Part shown: in pieces, positions 23,199 to 31,650 of the stretch | Layout: every line of letters starts with the position of its first letter | How positions within the stretch are numbered: position 1 is the stretch's first letter | Source of the DNA: Synergistaceae bacterium | GTDB taxonomy: Bacteria; Synergistota; Synergistia; Synergistales; Aminobacteriaceae | Direction of reading: 5' to 3' | Length of the DNA stretch: 44,182 nucleotides | Assembly (NCBI GenBank): GCA_031272145.1 | Contig: JAISUL010000068.1 | Coordinates: 1 to 44,182, forward strand | Program-made: the position numbers and the translations under genes | The notes under the pieces: generated by a model | The model's input: the letters and a program-made list of their open reading frames with translations, nothing else | Database searches by the model: none | What the model was told of the DNA's origin: nothing

Positions 23199-25313
23199 AT
23201 GGAACATCCGAAAATGAGGGAAGTATTTGGTTCGCTCTCGTTCAACCGCGCCGCTATGAAGGAAAGGCTCAACCCCGAAATCTACGACCGCCTCATCGCG
23301 GCGATCGAGGGGCGCCAGAAGCTCGACTCTGCCCTCGCGGACGCGGTAGCCATCGCCATGAGGGACTGGGCGCTCGAACATGGCGCGACGTACTGGGCGC
23401 ATTGGTTTCATCCTCTGACCGAGCTCACGGCGGAGAAGCACCTCTCGTTCACGATGCCTGGGCCGGACGGGGCACCGGTCGACGTCTTCAGGGGCAAGGA
23501 CTTAGTGCAGGGGGAGCCGGACGCGTCGTCCTTCCCCTCCGGCGGCCGGCGGTCGACCTTCGAGGCGCGGGGCTACAGCGCTTGGGATCCGAGCAGCCCC
23601 GCCTTCATAGTCAAAAGCCCAAAGGGTGGGACTCTGTGTATCCCGTCGGTGTTTCTCTCCTACGACGGGACGCCGCTCGACCTCAAGACGCCGCTCTTGC
23701 GCGCCCTTGACGCGCTGGAGGCACGGTCTCTCCGCGTGCTGAAGCTCTTCGGCCAGAGGGGGGTGCGGAGCGTCCGCATGACGGTAGGGGCGGAGCAGGA
23801 GTACTTCCTGCTAGACCGTCCCCGCGCGCAGCTCAGGCCGGACATCCGCTTCTGCGGGCGAACCCTGATAGGCGCGCAGCCGGCGAAGGACCAGAAGCTC
23901 GACCACCACTACATGGGCGCAGTGCCGAACCGCGTCATCAGCTATATGGACGACGTGGCGCGCGAGCTGGCTGCGCTAGGCGTTCCCGTCACGACGCGGC
24001 ACAACGAGGTGGCCAGGTGCCAGTTCGAGTTCGCGCCGCTGTTCACCGACGCCAACACGGCCTGCGACCAAAACCAGCTTATGATGGAGACGATGCGCAA
24101 GCTGGCCAGGGGGCATGACCTCCGGCTGCTCTTCCACGAGAAGCCCTTCGCCGGCATGAACGGCAGCGGCAAGCACATCAACATCTCCCTGATGGACAAC
24201 GAGGGGCGCAACCTCCTGAAGGCCGGGGGCAACCACAGGAGGAACGTGGTGTTCCTGACGTTCCTGTCCGCGCTGGTGCTTGGGGTGAGCGAGTACCACA
24301 GCCTGCTTCAGGCTGGGACGGCGACGGCCGGGAACATGTTCCGCCTTGGTGGGCACGAGGCGCCGCCGAGCATCATCAGCGTGTACCTCGGCCAGACCCT
24401 GACCGACCTGCTGACGCAGCTCGACAAGGCCGACCTGAAGCTGCCCGACCGCGACCAGCTTGACATCGGCCTGGCGAAGCTTCCGACCCTGACGCCGTAC
24501 GACTGCGACCGCAACCGCACGTCGCCCGTGGCGTTCACCGGGGACAAGTTCGAGTTCCGCGCGCCCGGCGCGTCGCAGTCGATAGCGCTCCCAGTGACGA
24601 TGTTCGCGTCCGTGTGGGCTTGGGGCCTCGAGCAGCTTGCGGACATGATCGAGGGGCGGGCGCAGAGCGGGGCCGACCCGATCGACGTGGCGCTCGACGC
24701 GGTGAAGGAGGCCGTGAAGCGCGGCTCGTCCGTTCTGTTCGAGGGCGACGCCTACACGAAGGAGTGGCACGACGAGGCCAAGAAGCGCGGGCTCATCGAG
24801 GCCGTGACCATGCCCGAGAAGATCGACCTCTTCCTGAAGCCCAAGAACAAGGAGATGCTGGAGCGCCTCGGAGTTCTGAAGAGCGCGGAGCTCGACATGC
24901 TCCACGAGATACGCATGGAGTCGTTCGAGAAGGCGCTGGAGATCGAGGTGTCTATCCTCTACGACATGCTTTGGGAGGGAGTGCTGCCCGCCATATCGAA
25001 GCAGCTGGTCTTGGAGAAGAAGTCGCTCTCGGCGCTGGACGGAGCTGATTTCCCCGAAGGCGCGCCGTGGAAGAAGTACATCCACAGCCTGGGCGCGGCC
25101 AAGGGCGAGCTCATCAGTCAGGCCGAGAAGCTGGCAGCCCTGAAGGAGAAAGCCGGCAAGACGGACATGCGCAAGCGCGCCGACCTGCTGGTGAAGGACG
25201 CCGTGCCGCTGATGGACTCGATCCGCGCGACCTGCGACGCGATGGAGCTGGTGATCGCCGAGGACATCTGGCCATACCCGATCTACAGGAACCTCCTGTC
25301 CCTGTCGGCGTAA
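23199..25313 (+). CDS. glnN: Type III glutamine synthetase (GlnN family)
   Basis: A 704-residue enzyme that makes glutamine from glutamate, ammonia and ATP. The length is that of the large type III form, not the 450-residue type I. Blocks include GAEQEYFLLD, RHNEVARCQFEFAP, FHEKPFAGMNGSGKHINIS, NRTSPVAFTGDKFEFRAPG and a long helical C-terminal part (from about 590). The metal and ammonium-site residues are in these blocks. It stands alone between its own promoter and a strong terminator, so it is a single-gene unit. No adenylylation-site loop of the type I enzyme is present, as expected for this class. Confidence 0.96.
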   Translation: MEHPKMREVFGSLSFNRAAMKERLNPEIYDRLIAAIEGRQKLDSALADAVAIAMRDWALEHGATYWAHWFHPLTELTAEKHLSFTMPGPDGAPVDVFRGKDLVQGEPDASSFPSGGRRSTFEARGYSAWDPSSPAFIVKSPKGGTLCIPSVFLSYDGTPLDLKTPLLRALDALEARSLRVLKLFGQRGVRSVRMTVGAEQEYFLLDRPRAQLRPDIRFCGRTLIGAQPAKDQKLDHHYMGAVPNRVISYMDDVARELAALGVPVTTRHNEVARCQFEFAPLFTDANTACDQNQLMMETMRKLARGHDLRLLFHEKPFAGMNGSGKHINISLMDNEGRNLLKAGGNHRRNVVFLTFLSALVLGVSEYHSLLQAGTATAGNMFRLGGHEAPPSIISVYLGQTLTDLLTQLDKADLKLPDRDQLDIGLAKLPTLTPYDCDRNRTSPVAFTGDKFEFRAPGASQSIALPVTMFASVWAWGLEQLADMIEGRAQSGADPIDVALDAVKEAVKRGSSVLFEGDAYTKEWHDEAKKRGLIEAVTMPEKIDLFLKPKNKEMLERLGVLKSAELDMLHEIRMESFEKALEIEVSILYDMLWEGVLPAISKQLVLEKKSLSALDGADFPEGAPWKKYIHSLGAAKGELISQAEKLAALKEKAGKTDMRKRADLLVKDAVPLMDSIRATCDAMELVIAEDIWPYPIYRNLLSLSA

Positions 25314-25318
25314 GAGTA

Positions 25319-25359
25319 AAAAAACAGCGCGGAGGCCAACCACCTCCGCGCTGTTTTTA
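25319..25359. terminator. Strong bidirectional terminator after glnN
   Basis: AAAACAGCGCGGAGG (25321-25335) pairs perfectly with CCTCCGCGCTGTTTT (25343-25357) around a 7-base loop. The A-run on one side and T-run on the other let it work for glnN and for the minus-strand genes that end at 25368. Confidence 0.9.
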
Positions 25360-25367
25360 TCGCGCTT

Positions 25368-25538
25368 TCACTTTGGCTGGGACGGCGCCTCAAACGCCTT
25401 GGCAACGCGCCGCGCGACCGAGGCGAGCTCCTCATAGGTCCCGTCGGCGAGAACGGCGTTCAGATAAGCCGCCGCCAGGCCAGGGTTGCGCCTGAAAGCG
25501 TCTATAGTCGCCTCTTCATGAGTGATATACGGCCGCAT
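25368..25538 (-). pseudogene. Truncated antitoxin of a RelE/HigB-type addiction module
   Basis: A 56-residue piece beginning MRPYITHEEATIDAFRRNPG, with AYLNAVLADGTYEELASVAR, matches the start of HigA-like addiction-module antidotes. Homologues continue after the AFG region into a helix-turn-helix of about 40 residues; here the protein ends at AFEAPSQPK. The ATG at 25538 keeps its own RBS, AAGGAGG. The toxin fragment upstream reads into it in the same frame, so a 122-residue fusion could also be made. Without the DNA-binding part it is unlikely to autoregulate. Confidence 0.7.
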
Positions 25539-25736
25539 GCTAGTCCTCCTTGGCCCGTAGTCTATGCGCATTTCGGACACTCCGCCACCGCAAGCGCGAT
25601 GGTCGCCAAAATTGCCCTCGGATGCTCTTTCCAGCCTTCGAGAAATGGCGACATATGCCTTATCGTCGCGCAACGACTCCAGCCATTCTTGAAATATATC
25701 CGCTCCGTCTTCGGACATGTAGTGCAGGATTTCCAT
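25539..25736 (-). pseudogene. Truncated RelE/HigB-family toxin fragment
   Basis: MEILHYMSEDGADIFQEWLE through GNFGDHRACGGGVSEMRIDYGP matches the first two-thirds of Gp49/HigB-type RelE-family toxins. The normal ending, which carries the final strands and catalytic residues after RIDYGPGYR, is absent. Instead the frame runs straight through the antitoxin RBS (read as RRTS) into the antitoxin. This looks like an internal deletion that removed the toxin tail. The ATG at 25736 is used; an in-frame TTG at 25757 adds seven residues. Confidence 0.7.
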
Positions 25737-25764
25737 GACGCAGCGGTCTTCAGGCAACTCTCGC

Positions 25765-26133
25765 CTACGCCACGACGTCTATCGCTGGCTCAAGGTCGTA
25801 CTCGCGCATCAGTTTCTGGCGGGCTATGAACTGAACGACCATGTCGGGAGGTATCTCTTTGACGATCTTACCTTCCACTGTGTCTATGATCTGAATCTGA
25901 ACCACGTTCGCCTCCTTGACCACGCGGTAACGGAGCTTCGGCTGGAAAAGGGACGTCGGTTCCTGCAGGTAAAAACTCGACTCGTTCGCGTCCATCGTGT
26001 GCGCGACCTCCGCCAGGGCCGTCAGCATACTGCCGGCTTTCTCTGGCCGAGCGACAGGAAACGACAAAACACTCGCGGAGTCCGTCTCTGCGTCGAGACG
26101 GCCAAACCGCGTTACCGACACCTCGAGGTTCAT
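25765..26133 (-). CDS. flaG: FlaG-family protein
   Basis: A 122-residue protein whose C-terminal half (RYRVVKEANVVQIQIIDTVE, then GKIVKEIPPDMVVQFIA) is the FlaG signature, including the IPP motif. FlaG proteins affect flagellar filament length and are usually next to flagellin or fliD; here it stands apart from the flagellar block. The ATG at 26133 follows AAAGGCGG; an in-frame TTG at 26166 would add 11 residues. It has its own candidate promoter. Confidence 0.85.
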   Translation of the reverse strand: MNLEVSVTRFGRLDAETDSASVLSFPVARPEKAGSMLTALAEVAHTMDANESSFYLQEPTSLFQPKLRYRVVKEANVVQIQIIDTVEGKIVKEIPPDMVVQFIARQKLMREYDLEPAIDVVA

Positions 26134-26175
26134 GACGGGGCACCGCCTTTCCAGGTTTGGATACAACTCTACAAT

Positions 26176-26204
26176 ACTATAACATGGCCATTCGGTTTCA
26201 GCAA
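26176..26204 (-). promoter_or_regulatory. Likely promoter of flaG
   Basis: On the minus strand TTGCTG (26204-26199) and TATAGT (26181-26176) are 17 bases apart, in the 87-base gap between uvrC and flaG. The TATAGT hexamer is the same as in the waaA and sua5 upstream regions. Confidence 0.5.
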
Positions 26205-26220
26205 GAGATCTAACCGGCGT

Positions 26221-27717
26221 TCAGGCGTTTTCTTTCAGGTAATCGATTATCTTCCTCGCCGTGGCTATGCCTATGCCCGGCACGGCCAGCAGGTCTTCCG
26301 GCTCCAGCATGGCTATGCGCCGCGCGCTGCCGAACTGCACCAGAAGCCGGGCAGCCCGCGCCTTCCCGACGCCGGGCGCGTCCTCCAGAACCGACCGGCG
26401 CAGCCTTCCGCCGCGCGCGTTCCGGTGGGTCGTCACAGAGTAGCGGTGAACCTCGTCCCTCACCCTCTGCATGAGCCGCAGCACTGGGTCGTCTAGCGGC
26501 AGAGCAAGCGGCTCGCCTCGCCCCGGCATGTACAGGAGCTCCTCCTCCTTGGCGATGGCCACGACGCGCGGGGTGTTCGGCGGGTCGAACGACGTGCCTT
26601 CGGGCTGCCCTTGCTTTAGCTCGTCTAGCGCCGAGAGTGCGAACTCCAGCTGAACCGGGCCTCCGTCTATCAGCACGAGCTGCGGCAGTGGCTCGCCTCC
26701 GTCCAGCGCGCGGCGGTAGCGCCGAAAGACCGTCTCCTTCATAGACCGGAAGTCGTCGACCTCGCCGTCGGCAAGCGAGCGTATCTTGAAGCGCCGGTAG
26801 AGCGACGGGTTCGGCGCGCCCTGCTCGAACACCACGCAGCAGCCGTAGGTCTCGCGGCCAGACATATGGGAGATGTCGAAGGCGTCTATGCGCCAGGGGA
26901 TGGTCTTCAGGCCGAACGTCTCCTGCGCCTTGGTCAGGACTGCCCAGGTGTCCGCGTCGAGGTTCTCTCGCAGGGCGTCCGAGATGTGCTGGCGCGACAC
27001 GCGCCACAGAGCCCTTATGATGTCGCGGCACTCGGCGGCCTTCTCGAACTCCATGCGCCGCGCCGCCGCGTCCATGCGCCGCCGCAGCCGCTCCACGAGC
27101 TCGCCCGTGCTGCCGCGCAGCAGCAGGATTATGTCGTTCACCCTCTCGCGGTACTCCGCCTCCGAGCAGAGCCCGGCGCAGGCGCCCATGCAGCGCCCCA
27201 GGGTGAACTCGATGCATGGCCTCTTGTCTGGGTTGGGCTTGAGCATGTCGGTGCGGCAAGTCCTCAGCGGAAGCCAGCGCTCGATCAGGCGCAGGAGGTT
27301 GTGGATGTCGCCCGCGCTGACGTAAGGCCCGAACCAGGCCCCAGTCGACTCGTCTGGCTTCCGCCGCGTGACGACGAGCCTGGGGAACGGCTCGTCCGTG
27401 AGGCAGATGTACGGGTAGCGGTCGGTCATCTTGAGGTCTACGTTGAAGAACGGCGAGTAGCGCCGGATGAGCCGCGCTTCGACGATCAGAGCCTCTGCCT
27501 CGGTGGCGGTGCGTATGGTGGAGATGTCGTCGACCGTCTCGACGAGTTTTCTAAGGCGCGGCGAGGCGAAAGTCCCGTGCCTAAAGTACGACGACACGCG
27601 CCGCTTCAGCTTCTTGGCCTTGCCGACGTATATGACTTTCCCCTCGGCGTCGCGCATTATGTACACGCCTGGCTTCTCAGGGAGGTTCTTCAAAACCGCA
27701 GCGATCTTCTGCTTCAT
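26221..27717 (-). CDS. uvrC: Excinuclease ABC subunit C, short form
   Basis: UvrC makes both incisions in nucleotide excision repair. The GIY-YIG domain (about 1-95) has KPGVYIMRD and VIYVGKAKKLKRRV. A Cys cluster (RPCIEFTLGRCMGACAGLC) and the UVR helix hairpin (RMEFEKAAECRDIIRAL) follow. The RNase H-like endonuclease has DAFDISHMSG, LVLIDGGPVQ and RDEVHRYSVTTHR, and two helix-hairpin-helix motifs end the protein. At 498 residues it is about 100 shorter than usual: only about 35 residues separate the UVR helices from DAFDISH, where E. coli UvrC has about 145. The catalytic residues are kept. The ATG at 27717 has GGGGGTGG upstream. Confidence 0.92.
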   Translation of the reverse strand: MKQKIAAVLKNLPEKPGVYIMRDAEGKVIYVGKAKKLKRRVSSYFRHGTFASPRLRKLVETVDDISTIRTATEAEALIVEARLIRRYSPFFNVDLKMTDRYPYICLTDEPFPRLVVTRRKPDESTGAWFGPYVSAGDIHNLLRLIERWLPLRTCRTDMLKPNPDKRPCIEFTLGRCMGACAGLCSEAEYRERVNDIILLLRGSTGELVERLRRRMDAAARRMEFEKAAECRDIIRALWRVSRQHISDALRENLDADTWAVLTKAQETFGLKTIPWRIDAFDISHMSGRETYGCCVVFEQGAPNPSLYRRFKIRSLADGEVDDFRSMKETVFRRYRRALDGGEPLPQLVLIDGGPVQLEFALSALDELKQGQPEGTSFDPPNTPRVVAIAKEEELLYMPGRGEPLALPLDDPVLRLMQRVRDEVHRYSVTTHRNARGGRLRRSVLEDAPGVGKARAARLLVQFGSARRIAMLEPEDLLAVPGIGIATARKIIDYLKENA

Positions 27718-27758
27718 GGCCACCCCCATTGAATCCGGCCGGCCCACTAGTAGTAGTA

Positions 27759-27770
27759 AGTAATATTACT
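27759..27770. repeat. Perfect 12-bp palindrome between flavin reductase and uvrC
   Basis: AGTAATATTACT reads the same on both strands. It lies at the end of the flavin reductase gene and in the 51-base gap before uvrC, behind a short AGT repeat. It could be an operator for uvrC or a chance AT-rich patch. Confidence 0.3.
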
Positions 27771-28341
27771 ACTTCTTCAGGAACTTCTTCCCGGCGTTGA
27801 ACCCGTTCCCCAAAAACTCGCCGAGCCCGTAGTACTCCCCGCCCGGCATGTATATCAGAGGGGAAAACTCCTTCGCGTTCACCTTCGCGCCCTGGCCCGC
27901 CACCGACTCCTCCATCCAGCAGGCGACGATCTCGCCGACGTAGAGGTCATGGCTGCCGAGCCGGGCAGTGTGAACCAGCTTGCACTCCATCGAGACGGGG
28001 AACTCCTTCACGAGCGGGACGTCCAGAACCTCGCCCTTCACCGCCGTCAGGCCTGACACCTGAAACTTATCCGCGTCGCGCCCCGAGGCTATGCCGGCGT
28101 AGTCGACCTCCGCGACGTACTTAGATGAAGGGACGTTCACGCTGAAGGCTGCCTTCGCCTCGATGGCGTCGTGAGACCAGCGCTCCTTCCTAACGGAGAT
28201 CTGGATGCAGGGCGGCTCGGAGCAGGCCACTCCGACCCACGCCAGAGTCAGGACGTTTGGCTTGCCGCTGCTATCGTAGACCCCGACCAGCACAACCGGC
28301 GTCGGATAAAGTCCGAGCCTCGAACCCATGTTCTTCTTCAT
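27769..28341 (-). CDS. Flavin reductase-like FMN-binding protein
   Basis: A 190-residue flavin reductase-like protein (FlaRed family). The FMN-binding fold is seen in YPTPVVLVGVYDSSGKPNVL, TLAWVGVACSEPPCIQISVR and the FSVNVPSSKYV strand. Proteins of this family pass electrons from NAD(P)H or a partner to flavin or to rubredoxin-like acceptors in anaerobes. Its substrate cannot be told. It follows the AbgA-like gene after 19 bases. Confidence 0.88.
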   Translation of the reverse strand: MKKNMGSRLGLYPTPVVLVGVYDSSGKPNVLTLAWVGVACSEPPCIQISVRKERWSHDAIEAKAAFSVNVPSSKYVAEVDYAGIASGRDADKFQVSGLTAVKGEVLDVPLVKEFPVSMECKLVHTARLGSHDLYVGEIVACWMEESVAGQGAKVNAKEFSPLIYMPGGEYYGLGEFLGNGFNAGKKFLKK

Positions 28342-28360
28342 CGCGAATCCTCCTCGAATG

Positions 28361-29656
28361 TCAGCTGAGCAGCGCCGCCACTGCCGCGGCGAACGCCTTG
28401 ACCCCGTTTATCATCGCGGACTCGTCTATGTCGAACGAGCCGTTGTGGTGCGGGGCCGCTATGTCGGAGCCGAGCGCCATGTAGACGGCCTGGCCGCCGC
28501 GCTCCTGAACGCGCCTCATCATCCACGTGGCGTCCTCGCTGCCCGTGCCGGCCGCCGTGTCGCGAACTTCCTTGAATATCCCGAGCCGGCGCACGGCCTC
28601 GCCTATCTTTTCCGCCAGGGCGTCGTCGCTGTCGGCGGTCGTCCCCTCGCCCATTTTGCTGACCGAGAGCTCCGTGCCGTACATGATCGCTGCGCCCTTC
28701 AGTATCTCCATCGCCCGCGCGTAGACGTAGTCGGCTATTTCCTTGGTCTCGCCGCGGGTCTCGGCCTTTATCAGGGCGTGGTCGGGTATCACGTTCCGCC
28801 CGGTTCCGGCGTTGAAGACGCCAACGTTTACGCGGGTCGGGCCGTCGCGGTGCGGCGCTATGCCGTGAAGGGCTATGGTGGCGGACGCAGCGGCCAGCAG
28901 GGCGTTGCGCCCCTCCTGCGGCGCTGCGGCGGCGTGGGCAGACCTGCCCTTGAACTCCGCGTCGAACTTCGCCGTGCCAAGGTAGCCGAGGGACTTCAGC
29001 CCAAGCACCCCGCTCGGAACCTTGCCCCCTATGTGAAGCGCGAGGAAGTAGTCCGCTTCGTCGACGACGCCCTTTTGAACCATCGCGTAAGCGCCGCGGC
29101 AGCCCTCCTCGCCCGGCTGGAATATCAGCCGAACCTTGCCCTTCAGCGAAGGCTCCAGCTTAGCCAACGCCTCCGCAACGCAAAGGCCGATGGCCGTGTG
29201 GGCGTCGTGCCCGCAGGCGTGGGTCAGGCACGAATTGACCGAGGCAAAGCCCTCCTTGGCTGGTCTGTGAGATGCCTCAGACGCCTCCGCGACGTCAACG
29301 CAGTCGATGTCGAACCGGAGCGCCACGGTAGGCCCCGGCCTGCCAGTGTCCATGTCGGCCACGACGCCGGTGTACTTCCCCATCCTGTCGATCCAAGCGG
29401 GGTTCCCCCCTTGAGCCTTGGCCCTCTCGATATGGGAGTCGATCACCGCGTCGTCGGGGCGCCCCATGACGGACTTCACGTCGATGTTGTCGAGCCCGAC
29501 GGAGAGCTTCCACCCAAGCTTTTCGAGGCGCTCCGCAATGATGGCGGACGTTCGGAACTCAGTCCAAGCGCCCTCCGGATGCTTATGGATGTCACGGCGC
29601 AGAGCCACCGCGTCCCGTTCGAGCTTGCCCCAGTCGACGCTGTCAAGAATACTCAT
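28361..29656 (-). CDS. AbgA-like M20 family amidohydrolase
   Basis: A 431-residue metal-dependent amidohydrolase of peptidase family M20D. It resembles the A subunit of p-aminobenzoyl-glutamate hydrolase (AbgA) along its length: RRDIHKHPEGAWTEFRT at the start, DTGRPGPTVALRFDID, HACGHDAHTAIGL with metal ligands, IFQPGEEGCRGA with the catalytic Glu, and AGTGSEDATWMM near the end. No AbgB subunit is adjacent, so the true substrate may be another N-acyl amino acid. The ATG at 29656 follows GGAGG; an upstream in-frame start overlaps that RBS. Confidence 0.88.
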   Translation of the reverse strand: MSILDSVDWGKLERDAVALRRDIHKHPEGAWTEFRTSAIIAERLEKLGWKLSVGLDNIDVKSVMGRPDDAVIDSHIERAKAQGGNPAWIDRMGKYTGVVADMDTGRPGPTVALRFDIDCVDVAEASEASHRPAKEGFASVNSCLTHACGHDAHTAIGLCVAEALAKLEPSLKGKVRLIFQPGEEGCRGAYAMVQKGVVDEADYFLALHIGGKVPSGVLGLKSLGYLGTAKFDAEFKGRSAHAAAAPQEGRNALLAAASATIALHGIAPHRDGPTRVNVGVFNAGTGRNVIPDHALIKAETRGETKEIADYVYARAMEILKGAAIMYGTELSVSKMGEGTTADSDDALAEKIGEAVRRLGIFKEVRDTAAGTGSEDATWMMRRVQERGGQAVYMALGSDIAAPHHNGSFDIDESAMINGVKAFAAAVAALLS

Positions 29657-29692
29657 TGTGCTAACCTCCAAGTCGTTTATATACCTCGCCGT

Positions 29693-30523
29693 TCAGTTCA
29701 TCTTCAGCAGCGAGGCGTTGATCCAGCCGGACTTCTCGCCGTTCTCGTAGCGGACTTTGTACCACCTTGAGCCGTCGTGCGCTACCGCTTCCTCGGTCGC
29801 CACGAAGCGGTCGCCGGCAGCGCCCCATCCGGCGATGTTGTCACGCCGCGACGGGTCGGGCGTCGAGCGGATGGTCACGCTTCGCGCCGACACCACTCCG
29901 CGCCTATTGTTCACTGGCTTGTAGCCCGTCGCGCCTGTTGCACTCGCCGCTCCCTGCGCCGGCCTCGGCGGACTGGCAGGGCGGTTTTGCTGGCTCTGCC
30001 CCTGACTCTGGCTGTCGCCCGAGCGCTCCGTCGCGCCGGTGTCTACCACCCCGTCCTCGTCGTGCGGCTCATCTGGCAGCCTCGTTATGTCGATTATGTC
30101 AACGTCGGCACGTCCATCAGGGACTTCTAGGAAAGGAGACGAAATCGACTCGACTATCTCGTCCGGCCTGTACGGGACTGGCTCGGTGCCGAACATTTCG
30201 TTCCACTTGACGCCGATAAACGCCGCGCAGCCGGCCACCACGAGCGTGAAGAGCGTCAGAACCGCCGCGTGCTTTTGCCCGCCGGAGCGCCTCTTGTACC
30301 TCGACGAAATCCTGCCATCGTGCCTCGGCTCGCCGCTCTTTTGGTGTATGGCCAGGTCAATCCCGGCCTCCCTCAGGATGTTCGCGCGAGCCAGGGCAAA
30401 CTCGTCCTTTGTAACGCACCCTGAGTCGAGGAGCTCCTGAAGCTCGCCAAGGCGCTGCTTCACGTCACCGGCTGTGAAGGGGCGTTTGGCGCCCCCATCG
30501 TCGCCAGCCCTACGAAATTCCAC
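29693..30523 (-). CDS. Membrane protein with SHOCT-like and SH3 domains
   Basis: A 276-residue protein. Residues 18-52 (KQRLGELQELLDSGCVTKDE) look like the short SHOCT helix pair. A basic patch is followed by one transmembrane helix (about 84-105, HAAVLTLFTLVVAGCAAFIG). Then comes an acidic, Ser/Gln/Pro-rich spacer, and the C-terminus (about 208-276) is a bacterial SH3 domain with VTIRSTPDPS and WYKVRYENGEKSGWI. The SH3 domain is thus probably outside the membrane, in contact with the cell wall. The GTG at 30523 follows AGGGGGG. Partners are not known. Confidence 0.8.
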   Translation of the reverse strand: MEFRRAGDDGGAKRPFTAGDVKQRLGELQELLDSGCVTKDEFALARANILREAGIDLAIHQKSGEPRHDGRISSRYKRRSGGQKHAAVLTLFTLVVAGCAAFIGVKWNEMFGTEPVPYRPDEIVESISSPFLEVPDGRADVDIIDITRLPDEPHDEDGVVDTGATERSGDSQSQGQSQQNRPASPPRPAQGAASATGATGYKPVNNRRGVVSARSVTIRSTPDPSRRDNIAGWGAAGDRFVATEEAVAHDGSRWYKVRYENGEKSGWINASLLKMN

Positions 30524-30602
30524 AACGAACCCCCCTCATGGCGGAAAACGCGTTTTACGTTTCCCGAATTCTAACACATGCAAAACGCCCGCGGCCTGGT
30601 CT

Positions 30603-30610
30603 GGTATAGT
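30603..30610 (+). promoter_or_regulatory. Candidate -10 element of sua5 (GGTATAGT)
   Basis: GGTATAGT stands 33 bases before the GTG start. No good -35 hexamer is found 16-18 bases upstream. The same octamer occurs at 174-181 before the waaA cluster and at 23161-23168 before glnN, so it may be an extended -10 type in this genome. Confidence 0.4.
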
Positions 30611-30643
30611 GAACGGCGAAGTCTCAAAACGAAGGTGACGCCC

Positions 30644-31636
30644 GTGGACAGAGTAGATAGAAAATTAACCAAAGTCGATCGCCGCCGCCCCGACCGCGAT
30701 ACGATGGAGAAGGCAGCTTCTATTATAAAGGAAGGAGGGCTCGTCGCGTTTCCCACCGAGACGGTCTACGGCCTCGGCGCGGACGGGATGAACCCCGCGG
30801 CGGTGGGGAAGATTTTCGCGGCGAAGGGCAGGCCGTCGGACAACCCGCTGATACTCCACCTGTCATCGCCGGACGGGGCGCTGGGTCTGGCTCGGCTAGA
30901 CGGCAGGGCTCTGGCCGCGATGAGGGCGTTCTGGCCAGGGCCTCTGACCATCGTGCTGCCCGCCCTTTCCTCGGTGCCGCGGGAGGTGACGGCGGGGCTG
31001 TCGACCGTCGCGCTGCGCATGCCAGACCACCCAGTCGCTCTGGCCCTCATAGAGGCGTCGGGGTGCCCCATAGCGGCCCCAAGCGCGAACCGCAGCGGAC
31101 GGCCAAGCCCGACCGACGCGCAGGCAGTTGTCTCCGACCTGGGTGACGCCGTTGACCTCGTGCTTGACGCGGGGGCGGTCGACATAGGCCTCGAGTCGAC
31201 CGTGATAGACGCCAGCGGGGAGGACGTCCTCCTCCTGAGGCCTGGGGGGACGCCGCTCGAAGCGCTGGAGGAGTTCTTCGGGGCGCCCATTAAAACGCCC
31301 GGCTCCGGGGCGCCTGAGGCCCGCCGCTCGCCTGGGACGCGGCACAGGCACTACGCCCCAATTGTGCCTGTTAGAATATGGACGCCTTGCGATGCCCTCA
31401 TTGCTGCGACTGACAAGTCGGGCTTCGTGGGGCGTCTTCGCGGCGGGGGCGTTCCTCCGGGCTTCGCCAGGGCTATATGCTTCGACTCAGCTGAGAGCTA
31501 CGCGTCAGGGCTGTTCGCGGCGTTCCGCGCCCTTGAGAGGGACTGCAGCGAGATCGTGGCCGAGTGGCCGGAGGCCGACGGAGTGGGGTTGGCACTGCGC
31601 GACAGGATAAGGCGCGCTGCCTCGCCTGACGCTTAG
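30644..31636 (+). CDS. sua5: L-threonylcarbamoyladenylate synthase (Sua5/TsaC family)
   Basis: This enzyme makes threonylcarbamoyl-AMP from threonine, bicarbonate and ATP, the first step of t6A37 in tRNA. The 330-residue long form has the YrdC domain (about 20-205: GGLVAFPTETVYGLGADG, KGRPSDNPLILHL, ALRMPDHP, IAAPSANRSGRPSPT, GLESTVID) and the extra Sua5 domain that starts after SPGTRHRHYAP. The GTG at 30644 with GAAGGTG upstream gives the right length; an in-frame ATG at 30578 lies before the promoter-like box. MtaB, encoded at 2530, later modifies t6A. Confidence 0.93.
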   Translation: MDRVDRKLTKVDRRRPDRDTMEKAASIIKEGGLVAFPTETVYGLGADGMNPAAVGKIFAAKGRPSDNPLILHLSSPDGALGLARLDGRALAAMRAFWPGPLTIVLPALSSVPREVTAGLSTVALRMPDHPVALALIEASGCPIAAPSANRSGRPSPTDAQAVVSDLGDAVDLVLDAGAVDIGLESTVIDASGEDVLLLRPGGTPLEALEEFFGAPIKTPGSGAPEARRSPGTRHRHYAPIVPVRIWTPCDALIAATDKSGFVGRLRGGGVPPGFARAICFDSAESYASGLFAAFRALERDCSEIVAEWPEADGVGLALRDRIRRAASPDA

Positions 31637-31650
31637 CTTTGCCTAATGCC

